This document shows positions 30,864 through 38,491 of a stretch of 64,000 nt of DNA, piece after piece; within the stretch, counting starts at the first letter, position 1; each line of letters begins with the position of its first letter. The DNA comes from Parafrankia sp. EUN1f (GTDB taxonomy: Bacteria > Actinomycetota > Actinomycetes > Frankiales > Frankiaceae). Location: contig NZ_ADGX01000004.1 of assembly GCF_000177675.1 (NCBI RefSeq), forward strand, positions 1-64,000. Reading direction: 5' to 3'. Both the position numbers and the translations under genes were made by a program. The notes under the pieces were generated by a model, which worked only from the letters and a program-made list of their open reading frames with translations, was not told where the DNA came from and searched no databases.

Positions 30864-32111
30864 ATGTCTCGCGAACTGATCAACGGCCTGATGACCCGCC
30901 GGGCGCAGGTGTGGGAGAGCGCAAAGGGCATCCTCGACGCCGCAGGCGACAAGGCCCTGAGTGGCGAGCAGCGCCAGGCCTTCGACCGGGCGAACGCGGA
31001 GCTTGACCAGCTCGACGCCGATATTCAGGGCTGGACCGAACGGGAGGCACGTTCCGCCCTGGTCGCCGATGCGGTGGCTGGCCTGGAACGCCAGGGCGTG
31101 ACCGTCGACCGCCCGGCATCCCCGCAGGCCGTCGAGGCGGACACCCTTCGGGCCTTCGGCGCCGGTGAGCGCCGCGCCGCCGAGTTCTCCATGCGGGAGC
31201 ACCGTGCGAACGAACTGTTGGTGGCCACCACCGGATCGAGCACCGGCGGGCAGACCGTCCCGACGTCGTTCGTGTCGAAGCTGATCGAATACATGACCGT
31301 CAACTCGGCTGTGCTCAAGGCCGGTCCGACGATCATCCGGACCGACAGCGGCGAGCCTCTCACCATGCCGCGGGTCTCGGCGGTCACGTCTGCCGCCGGC
31401 ATCATCGCGGAGGCGGGCGCGCTGTCGAACGCGCGACCGGCGTTCGATCAGGTGACCCTGAACAGTTGGAAGTACGGCTTCCTGCGGCAGCTCTCGCCGG
31501 AGCTGGTGACCGATACCGCCATCGACCTGATCGACTTCCTTGCCCGGGACGCGGGCCGCGCGCTGGGCAACGGTCTCGGCGCCCACCTGGTGACCGGGGA
31601 CGGTACCACCCAGCCGGAAGGCGTTCTGACCGCCTCGACCCTCGGCAAGACCGGCCCGACCGGGGCATCCGGTGGCGTTGGCGCGCAGAGCACCGCAGGC
31701 GCCGGATATGACGTCCTGATCGACCTCGAGTTTTCGATCATCGAGGCGTACCGCGCAAACGCGAAGTTCCTGATGCGTGACGCCACCCTCGCCGCCCTGC
31801 GGAAGGTGAAGAACGCTGACGGCGTTTACGCCTGGGCTCCGTCGGTTCAGGTGGGTCAGCCGAGCACGATTCTCGGATACCCCGTGCTGACCGACCCGAA
31901 CATGCCCGCCGTGGGTCTGGGTGCCAAGAGCATTCTCTTCGGTGACTTCTCGACCTTCGCCGTGCGTCTGGTCGGCCCGGTCCGCTATGAGCGGAGCGAC
32001 GATTTCGCATTCGCGAACGACCTGATCACTTACCGCGCCCTTCTGCGCGCGGACTCCGCTCAGCTCGACACCACCGGCGCCATCAAGCACTACATCGGCG
32101 GTGCTAGCTGA
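30864..32111 (+). CDS. major capsid protein (HK97 fold)
   Basis: A 415-residue capsid. Residues 1-100 are the alpha-helical scaffolding (delta) domain (SAKGILDAAGDKALSGEQRQAFDRANAELDQL), removed by the protease; cleavage is likely near residues 95-115. The HK97 core includes VNSAVLKAGPTIIRTDSGEPLTMPR, FLRQLSPELVTDTAIDLIDFLARDAGRALG and LGYPVLTDPNMPA. ATG 30864 follows AAAGGGAG. The upstream terminator suggests an independent promoter or read-through for capsid production. Confidence 0.95.
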   Translation: MSRELINGLMTRRAQVWESAKGILDAAGDKALSGEQRQAFDRANAELDQLDADIQGWTEREARSALVADAVAGLERQGVTVDRPASPQAVEADTLRAFGAGERRAAEFSMREHRANELLVATTGSSTGGQTVPTSFVSKLIEYMTVNSAVLKAGPTIIRTDSGEPLTMPRVSAVTSAAGIIAEAGALSNARPAFDQVTLNSWKYGFLRQLSPELVTDTAIDLIDFLARDAGRALGNGLGAHLVTGDGTTQPEGVLTASTLGKTGPTGASGGVGAQSTAGAGYDVLIDLEFSIIEAYRANAKFLMRDATLAALRKVKNADGVYAWAPSVQVGQPSTILGYPVLTDPNMPAVGLGAKSILFGDFSTFAVRLVGPVRYERSDDFAFANDLITYRALLRADSAQLDTTGAIKHYIGGAS

Positions 32112-32175
32112 CGCAGGCGACGGAGCCCGGGGCCAACCGGCTCCGGGCTTTCTCCTTGTCTGCGAAAGGCATCTG

Positions 32176-32412
32176 ATGATCGTTCGAATGAAGATTGATA
32201 TTTCCGGGCTCCGTGATGGTGAGCCCTGGCCTGGCTACGGCGAAACGCTGGACGTTCCGCAGGACGAGGGCCAGGCCCTGTGTCGGAAGGGTTTTGCGGA
32301 GGCGGTTGGCCTGACGCTCGAAGCCGCCCGTGAGGTTCGCATCGTCGAGCCTGAGCCGGGTGTGATGACCACTCGCCGGGGCCCTGGTCGTCCGCGTAAA
32401 AGCGCTGCCTGA
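32176..32412 (+). CDS. small head protein with basic GRPRK tail
   Basis: A 78-residue ORF (MIVRMKIDISGLRDGEPWPGYGETLDVPQDEGQAL...) ending TTRRGPGRPRKSAA, an AT-hook-like GRP core in a basic tail. Proteins of this size after the capsid gene are common in actinophages. It could bind DNA or the capsid; unproved. Confidence 0.75.
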   Translation: MIVRMKIDISGLRDGEPWPGYGETLDVPQDEGQALCRKGFAEAVGLTLEAAREVRIVEPEPGVMTTRRGPGRPRKSAA

Positions 32413-32428
32413 GTCGAGGGGGTAGACA

Positions 32429-32812
32429 GTGGGTGCTCTTTCTGGCTCCGAAGCGAACAGCGTTCTGAACGCGACCACCACGGTTGCTACCTACACGGCG
32501 CCGGTCGGCCCGTTGAAGGCACGCCTGATGACCGCGAACGGTTCCGCCTCTGCCGCCGGCACTGAGGTAACCGGCGGTTCCTACACGGCGCAGACGATCG
32601 CGTTCGGGGCCGCCTCCGGCGGTGTTGCGTCGAACTCGGTAATAGTCGATTTCGCAAACATGCCGCTATGCACTGTGGTCGGCGTCGAGATCTGGGATTC
32701 GGCGGGCACGCCGCGGCGTCTTTGGTGGGGTGCGCTGAGCGCCTCCAAGTCGGTTGGTTCCGGCGACACATTCCGTTTCCAGGCCGGTTCGGTCAGCGTA
32801 TCTCTGCCGTAG
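32429..32812 (+). CDS. head decoration or minor head protein
   Basis: A 127-residue beta-rich protein (NATTTVATYTAPVGPLKARLMTANGSASAAGTEVTGG...VVGVEIWDSAGTPRRLWWGAL) related in style to small structural proteins annotated in mycobacteriophages and Rhodococcus phages. GTG 32429 has a GGGGG upstream. It sits directly after the small head protein and before the 812-residue virion protein. Confidence 0.65.
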   Translation: MGALSGSEANSVLNATTTVATYTAPVGPLKARLMTANGSASAAGTEVTGGSYTAQTIAFGAASGGVASNSVIVDFANMPLCTVVGVEIWDSAGTPRRLWWGALSASKSVGSGDTFRFQAGSVSVSLP

Positions 32813-32821
32813 GGGGTTTAG

Positions 32822-35260
32822 GTGAATACCCTACAGCGGAAGTCTTTTGCCACCACGACCGCGGCCACTACTTTCACGGTGACGCTTGACCAGCCTTGCG
32901 CGGCCGGCTCGACGCTGGTGATTGCCACCGGCGGCCCTGCTGTGGTGACCGCGCGGGTTGGGTCGGCCGCAGGGCCGACATTCACGAAGCGGACGCAGTC
33001 ACTCAACAACAACGAGATGACCGTGTCCGACTATGCCGGCACAGCCGGAGGCGAGACGGTTGTTCACGTCACCCTGTCAGGCTCCGCCCGAATGTCGGGC
33101 GAGATCTACGAATGCGTTGGGCTGGGCGCCTTCCAGTCGGGAGCCACCTACTTTTCCGCGACGGCAGGCCGGTACCCGGCAACCTCGACGCTCACCCTGG
33201 CAGGGCCCTGTGTCGTCTTCTCAGCGCTGCTGACCACCGACGCCACGGCTAACAGGCCCTGGCGTGGCCTGGAACCCGTCGGGCGCCTATACAACAACGT
33301 CCTGTACAACACCAACCTTGCGGTTGCCTACGGCGTTTCCGACGTGGCGGCAGGCACGTACACGGTTGGCTCGACGAAAATCAACGCGAGTTCGTACACG
33401 CAGATCGTTGCCGTTGCCTACAGCGACACGACGGGCGTCCCGTCGAATACGCCCTACGCGAACGCGACCGTTGCCGAGAATTCGAGGCCTCCCCGCTACT
33501 ACGGGGATTGGATCGGCGCGACCACCCACGCTAATATCGCGGGCTTCGCGACAGCTCAGAGCGTCCTGCCCGGCGGCACGGTCTATTTCAAGGTCGACTC
33601 TGACAACGTCGGGTTCAACGTCGAGGTCAACCGGCTCGGCTACTACGGCAACCCGGTGCCTGGTGTGCCCGATCTCGAAGACCACGGGGCGCACCTTATG
33701 GCGACGGTCGCGGGTACGCCTGCGGTCCAGCCGACACCGAACTTCACCGCCTCGACGTTCACAACGGACTGTTCGAATTGGTCTGTGACCGCGCAGTGGT
33801 CGGTACCGGCGACGGCCAGACCGGGCGTCTACCTGGTGAACTTCCGCCGGACCGACAACTCCGCCTACGTCTCTCAGGGCATGTTTATCGTTCGCTCTCC
33901 GGCCGGTAGCACAAACCGCCTGGCGGTTGTCGTCGATGACAACACATGCCAGGCATACAACAATTTCCAGGACAGGGCGAACCCGACGGCAGGGTATTCC
34001 CTGTACGGCCAGGGCGGCACCTCCGGTCAGCGTGCCTACGCGGTCAGTTTCGAGCGTCCCTACGCGACACAGAACAACCTTGCCCGGACGTGGATTCTTG
34101 ACGACGAATACAGCATTATCAACTTCCTAGAACGCAACGGGGTTGATCTCGCCTACTACTCGTCGGCTGACCTCGATGCAGATCAGAACCTGCTGATCTC
34201 TCACCGTGCGGCGCTGATGCCTGGGCATCAGGAATACGTGTCCCAAGGAATGTGGGATGCGTGGGAGGCGGCGAAGGCCGCAGGTGTTCACATGGTGTGG
34301 CTGAGCGCGAACAGTGCTCTGTGGCATGTGCGTTTCGACGCGACCCGCCGGAAGATGACCTGTTACAAGGATTCGTTCGGGGATGTGTCCGACCCGTCCG
34401 GTTGGACGGGCACATGGCGGGATTCGAGGGCAGGGAACACGGCGACTCGCCGGTCAGAATCCGGGCTGCATGGGCTCTGGTTCAAGGTCAACGGCGTCCG
34501 GTTGGACCAGGTGACGGTGCCGGACACGTTCAAAGCCTCGCCGTTCTGGCGGAGCACCACGGTAGCGTCGCTGGGCTCCGGGGCGTCGAAGACGCTGCCG
34601 GCGAACGGCCTCGGCTACGAATGGGATTTCTACCGGTCGGCCGACCCTGCCGCACCGACGAACAAGGTTTTCCTGTCGTCAACCACCATCGCCGTCACGG
34701 GCATGGTGGCAAATGACGACGGCTGGCTTTACACCCTGTCCGACACGCTGACGCACAATTTCATCCTGTGGCGCGCAGCCTCCGGCGCCCTGGTGTTCAA
34801 CGCGGGCACGAACAGGTTCGGTCACGGGCTCTCGCAGTTCACCGAAGGCAACTACCTGTCGAACAAGCCCCTCGACACGGACGTTCAACAGGCGCTGATC
34901 AACCTCCTGTGCGACATGGGGGTGACGGCGGAAACCCGAATGTCGGTGCTGGTTGATCCTGCGCCTGCACAGGCGGCCACGGCCTACGGGCTGACCGTCT
35001 CGACGGTCACGGGTGACACAGCGATGACCGCGGCCTCGACGGTCACGGCGTCCGGCCGTCAGCTTGCGATCGGTTCGGCGTCGATCGCTCAGGCGTCCGC
35101 CGACGCGGCTACCGGGCTCGTGCTGGCCATAGGCGGGGGCGACCTGTCGCAGGTCGCTGCCCTGATCGCGTCAGGCGAAGTGATCCAGATTGCGCCGGCG
35201 GCATGGCGCTACTTCGAGGGGGCGGCAGGCATCAACAGCTTCGAGGGGGGTGTTTCGTGA
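32822..35260 (+). CDS. large virion-region protein with N,N-dimethylformamidase beta-like domain
   Basis: The 812-residue protein has an N-terminal beta-domain (about 1-210), a central part (about 215-705) and a C-terminal repetitive tail. The central part follows the conserved course of the large-subunit C-terminal domain of N,N-dimethylformamidase: VAENSRP, VEVNRLGYYG, ARPGVYLVNF, TCQAYNNF, RAYAVSFERPY, FLERNGVDLAYYS, MPGHQEYVS and LSANSALWHVR. It lacks a signal peptide and is placed between head and connector genes, so it is probably a virion component, perhaps a head or neck fibre. Whether the metal site is intact cannot be judged here. GTG 32822. Confidence 0.75.
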   Translation: MNTLQRKSFATTTAATTFTVTLDQPCAAGSTLVIATGGPAVVTARVGSAAGPTFTKRTQSLNNNEMTVSDYAGTAGGETVVHVTLSGSARMSGEIYECVGLGAFQSGATYFSATAGRYPATSTLTLAGPCVVFSALLTTDATANRPWRGLEPVGRLYNNVLYNTNLAVAYGVSDVAAGTYTVGSTKINASSYTQIVAVAYSDTTGVPSNTPYANATVAENSRPPRYYGDWIGATTHANIAGFATAQSVLPGGTVYFKVDSDNVGFNVEVNRLGYYGNPVPGVPDLEDHGAHLMATVAGTPAVQPTPNFTASTFTTDCSNWSVTAQWSVPATARPGVYLVNFRRTDNSAYVSQGMFIVRSPAGSTNRLAVVVDDNTCQAYNNFQDRANPTAGYSLYGQGGTSGQRAYAVSFERPYATQNNLARTWILDDEYSIINFLERNGVDLAYYSSADLDADQNLLISHRAALMPGHQEYVSQGMWDAWEAAKAAGVHMVWLSANSALWHVRFDATRRKMTCYKDSFGDVSDPSGWTGTWRDSRAGNTATRRSESGLHGLWFKVNGVRLDQVTVPDTFKASPFWRSTTVASLGSGASKTLPANGLGYEWDFYRSADPAAPTNKVFLSSTTIAVTGMVANDDGWLYTLSDTLTHNFILWRAASGALVFNAGTNRFGHGLSQFTEGNYLSNKPLDTDVQQALINLLCDMGVTAETRMSVLVDPAPAQAATAYGLTVSTVTGDTAMTAASTVTASGRQLAIGSASIAQASADAATGLVLAIGGGDLSQVAALIASGEVIQIAPAAWRYFEGAAGINSFEGGVS

Positions 35261-36099
35261 TCCGCACAGCCGTCGGTGCTGTCACCACGCATCAGGTGAC
35301 CTTCTGGGGCGACGAAGACCCTGTAGACCCTGACGGGAACACGGCCACCCTCACCATCACGGACGTCGACGGGGCCGCCTCGACGTCCACCGGTATAAGA
35401 GCCTCGACGGGCGTCTACACGGCGCTACTGCCCACGTCGGTCGATCCCACGATCTACCGCCTGCGCTGGTCGGGCACGTTCACGGGCATCGAGCAGGTCA
35501 TCACGGATGCCGTCGAGGTGACCGGCGCGCGCCTGTTCACCCTGGCAGACCTCCGGGCGACGGATAGCGCCTTCGGCGACCGGGACCGGTACCCGACGGC
35601 ACTGCTCGAAACGGTGCGCCGGGAGACGGAAGACGAGGCTGAGCGGATCATGTCCCGGTCGTTCATCCCCCGGTACCGGGAGATCGTGACGACCGGTGGG
35701 CAGATTACTCAGCTGCTGTGGTTGGACTGCCTGCCCGTGCAGCGCATCCTGTCGGCAACGGTCGACGGCACCCCCGTGGACGTCCAGACAATTGCGGCTG
35801 ACGCCCTAGGCTATGTGGCCAACTACTCGGGTTGGAGCACGGAGTTTCTCGGCAACACGATCCGGCTCGTCTACGGGGAGACGGACGTCCCGAGTGACGT
35901 CCGCAGAGCTGCACTGATCAGAGCCCGGACCCGTCTCCTCGACTTCAACAGCGGCATCCCCGATCGGGCCACGTCGTTTTCTGCCGTCGAGGGTGGAACC
36001 TACAGCCTGGCCACGCCAGGCCGCGCCGGTTTCGAGACCGGCGTCCCGGAGGTTGACGCCGTCTACAAACGGCACAGCTACACCATCGGGATTTTCTGA
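35257..36099 (+). CDS. head-tail connector (adaptor) with N-terminal beta domain
   Basis: A 280-residue protein. The first ~95 residues form an Ig-like beta domain (VTFWGDEDPVDPDGNTATLTITDVDG...YRLRWSGTF). The rest is the gp6/gp15-type adaptor (FTLADLRATDSAFGDRDRYPTALLETVRRETEDEAERIMSRSF...VRRAALIRARTRLLD). GTG 35257 overlaps the previous stop (GTGA), which removes 18 codons from the longest frame. It docks below the portal. Confidence 0.8.
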   Translation: MIRTAVGAVTTHQVTFWGDEDPVDPDGNTATLTITDVDGAASTSTGIRASTGVYTALLPTSVDPTIYRLRWSGTFTGIEQVITDAVEVTGARLFTLADLRATDSAFGDRDRYPTALLETVRRETEDEAERIMSRSFIPRYREIVTTGGQITQLLWLDCLPVQRILSATVDGTPVDVQTIAADALGYVANYSGWSTEFLGNTIRLVYGETDVPSDVRRAALIRARTRLLDFNSGIPDRATSFSAVEGGTYSLATPGRAGFETGVPEVDAVYKRHSYTIGIF

Positions 36100-36536
36100 T
36101 GACTCTGGCTGTGTATCCGACTAGCGCGCTGCCCGTGAAGACGCATTTCTTCGAGGGCCTGGCGGCCCTGCTCGACGGCAGGTCCGTCACGTGGGGTTTC
36201 CCCGGGCGGACGATCCCACGCGAGTGGGTCATGGTCGGTGAGATCACGTGGAACAGCGCGGATTGGGCGGCCCTGGGCACCAGGGCCCGTGACGAGCGCT
36301 ATCAGATCAGCCTTCTGATCAACTTCAAGATTCCCGGGCAGACCTGTCGAGCCGTCGAGGAATCCGCCTTCGAGGTCTTCACCCAGATCGACGAATGGCT
36401 TCGAGCTAACCCGTTCGTCCTGTACGGCCGATCGGTTACAGCGCAGCTCCAACCGGAACGCGCGGCGTCCTACGCCTACCAGGATGGCGCGGAATGCCAG
36501 ATCGAAGCACAGATTCTAGTTTCCGCCCGCCTTTAA
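36099..36536 (+). CDS. tail terminator / neck protein
   Basis: A 145-residue protein (VKTHFFEGLAALLDGRSVTWGFPGRTIPREWVMVGEITWNSADWA...ECQIEAQILVSARL) with the alpha-beta pattern of tail terminator proteins and the right position, just before the tail tube. ATG overlaps the preceding TGA by one base. Identity is based mainly on synteny. Confidence 0.6.
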   Translation: MTLAVYPTSALPVKTHFFEGLAALLDGRSVTWGFPGRTIPREWVMVGEITWNSADWAALGTRARDERYQISLLINFKIPGQTCRAVEESAFEVFTQIDEWLRANPFVLYGRSVTAQLQPERAASYAYQDGAECQIEAQILVSARL

Positions 36537-36557
36537 CGCCTTGCGAAGGGCATTTGC

Positions 36558-37553
36558 ATGTCGAATCTTTTTGCCCAGCTGGGCGTTAAGAACGAATCCA
36601 CCTATGGCGCCGCGGTTGCAGTTGACCGCTTTTTCGAGTTCGGTTCCGAGAGTGTCATCGGGGACTATCAGCGTATCGAGTCGGAGGCCATCCGGGCCGG
36701 CTCACGGGTGCTGCCTGCCGATCGGTGGGCGGTCAACCCGAAGGGTGCCGCCGGTGACCTGTCGTTAGAGGTGACAGGCCGGGGGTTCGGCTTCTGGCTG
36801 GCTCACATGCTCGGCACCGTCACCACGGAGGCGGACACGCCCGGGGCAGGGAAGAACACCCATACCGGCACCGTCGGCTCCCTCGACGGCCGGTCCTTCA
36901 CCCTCCAGGTCGGGCGCCCGGACGTCGGGAACGTGGTCAGGCCCTACACCTACGCGGGCGGCAAGGTCGCGTCGTTCGAGATCTCCAACTCGGTTGACGG
37001 AATCTTGATGTTGAAGCTGTCCACGGACTTCGCTACCGAGACGATGCCTGTCGCCTCTCCGGCGGGCGTCTACGCCCTACAGACGGTCGCCTATCCGGCC
37101 GCGCCGAACCAGCTTCTGACCTTCGTCGGCGGGACGGTAACCGTCGCGTCCGTCGAGGTCGTGGCGTCGGAGGTCACTTTCTCGGTTGACTCCGGCCTTC
37201 GGCTGGACCGGTACGGCATCCGGTCTGCGGCCGGCAAGAGGGAGCCCCGGGAGAACGCCAGGCGCAGCATCGAGTGGGGGCTGACGGCAGAGTTTGAGGG
37301 GCTGACGCAGGTCTCGCGGGTCGCATCGGCGACCAGGTCCGGGGCCACCGCGTCGATCGTCGCCGTGTGGCAGACCCCGGACGCTGACGCCACGCTCACC
37401 GTGACGATCCCCGCGGCACGGTTCGACTCCCCATCTGCGGCGAACGTCGAGGGCGCCGAGACGTCCGATCTGAGCCTGTCCGGCATTGGCCTCGACAACG
37501 GCACCGACAGTCCCATCTCGATCAAGTATGTCACTGCCGACGCGACGCCCTGA
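36558..37553 (+). CDS. major tail tube protein
   Basis: A 331-residue protein with the TP901-1/MTP-like pattern: NLFAQLGVKNESTYGAAVAVDRFFEF at the start, then GFGFWLAHMLG, SFTLQVGR and YAGGKVASFEISNSVDGILMLKLS. A second beta region (about 180-320) resembles an added Ig-like domain. The gene has the strongest-looking Shine-Dalgarno in the region (GCGAAGGG), as expected of an abundant protein. Confidence 0.85.
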   Translation: MSNLFAQLGVKNESTYGAAVAVDRFFEFGSESVIGDYQRIESEAIRAGSRVLPADRWAVNPKGAAGDLSLEVTGRGFGFWLAHMLGTVTTEADTPGAGKNTHTGTVGSLDGRSFTLQVGRPDVGNVVRPYTYAGGKVASFEISNSVDGILMLKLSTDFATETMPVASPAGVYALQTVAYPAAPNQLLTFVGGTVTVASVEVVASEVTFSVDSGLRLDRYGIRSAAGKREPRENARRSIEWGLTAEFEGLTQVSRVASATRSGATASIVAVWQTPDADATLTVTIPAARFDSPSAANVEGAETSDLSLSGIGLDNGTDSPISIKYVTADATP

Positions 37554-37556
37554 CCG

Positions 37557-38036
37557 ATGGCAGCTCGACGTGTAGACACTCTGGCCGTTCGCGTGCCCGA
37601 TCTGGGCAGCTTCCGCAGGCGGGTACGCCAGGCGGGCGCCGAACTCAAGGGTGAGCTAAAAGCCGCCAATATCGAAGTCTCGGAAATCATCGTCGAGGGG
37701 GCGAAGGCGAAGGCCTCCGGCCAGGGGAAGCAAGCCAACCGGGCAGCCTCGACGCTTAAGGCTGGCAAGTCTGCCAGCGACGCCTACGTGAATTTCGGGA
37801 CGAAGCGCAAGCCATACGCCCTGGGCTCCGAGTTCGGATCGAAGCGTGACCATCCTCGCGAACTCGAATCGGGCAGGACCATGCGCGGCTGGAATCAGTT
37901 CCGGTCCTGGCGAGGCAACAAGGAAGGCGCAGGCTACTTCCTGTGGCCAACGATCCGCCAGGAAAAGACGAAGATCACGGAAACGTACCTGGCGGCCATC
38001 GACCGCATCGTGGGAATCATGGCAAGAGAGGATTAG
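37557..38036 (+). CDS. small tail/neck protein, HK97 gp10-like
   Basis: A 159-residue, basic protein with coiled helix at the start (RRRVRQAGAELKGELKAANIEVSEIIVEGAKAKA) and FGTKRKPYALGSEFGSKRD...RGNKEGAGYFLWPTIRQEK...YLAAIDRIV, the layout of HK97 gp10-type neck proteins. Placement after the tube gene rather than before is a little unusual. Moderately sure. Confidence 0.6.
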   Translation: MAARRVDTLAVRVPDLGSFRRRVRQAGAELKGELKAANIEVSEIIVEGAKAKASGQGKQANRAASTLKAGKSASDAYVNFGTKRKPYALGSEFGSKRDHPRELESGRTMRGWNQFRSWRGNKEGAGYFLWPTIRQEKTKITETYLAAIDRIVGIMARED

Positions 38037-38039
38037 GCG

Positions 38040-38366
38040 TTGGCCGTTCTTGATTTCGATCCGAAGGCAATGACAATCGGCGACCTTGAGGATTTCGAGG
38101 ACATCGTTGGTGAGCCGATGCAAACCGCGCTCAGTCCGAAGCCCGTCCGGGATGCCGCAGGCGACATCGTGAGGGACGCCCGGGGCAGACCGAAGACCGC
38201 GGTTCAGCCCTCGACGAAGGCCATTAAGGCCCTGGTTTACCTTGCTGGTCGTCGGCAGAATCCCGCGTTCTCCCTCGACGACGCACGGCAGATTCGCGTG
38301 GATGAACTGCGTATTCACGCCGAGGAGCCTGCCGACCCAAAAGGCGGCAGCGCCTCCGGAGCCTAG
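38040..38366 (+). CDS. tail assembly chaperone, short form (G)
   Basis: A 108-residue acidic-then-linker protein (LDFDPKAMTIGDLEDFEDIVGEP...) starting at TTG 38040. It binds the tape measure protein during tail assembly. It lies immediately upstream of the tape measure gene and shares its first 100 codons with the frameshifted long form. Confidence 0.85.
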   Translation: MAVLDFDPKAMTIGDLEDFEDIVGEPMQTALSPKPVRDAAGDIVRDARGRPKTAVQPSTKAIKALVYLAGRRQNPAFSLDDARQIRVDELRIHAEEPADPKGGSASGA

Positions 38367-38488
38367 CGGCGTTCTGCCACTTCTACGGGCTGACGCCTGA
38401 CCAGGTGCGGGCTATGAGCCTTGACGACTATGTGGCGTTCGCCGAGTACCGCCGTGAGGTGATCGAGGCAGAGAACAGGAGGCGGTGA
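38040..38488 (+). CDS. tail assembly chaperone, long form (GT) made by -1 frameshift
   Basis: A perfect slippery heptamer C CCA AAA lies at 38336-38342 in the G reading frame. A -1 slip joins frame 0 (…EEPADPK) to RRQRLRSLAAFCHFYGLTPDQV and continues to ...EAENRRR with TGA at 38486-38488. The appended segment is a typical second-half chaperone (FCHFYGLTPDQVRAMSLDDYVAFAEYRR). The long product has 149 residues. G/GT frameshifting at this position is well established in siphoviruses. Confidence 0.88.
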
Positions 38489-38491
38489 CCC

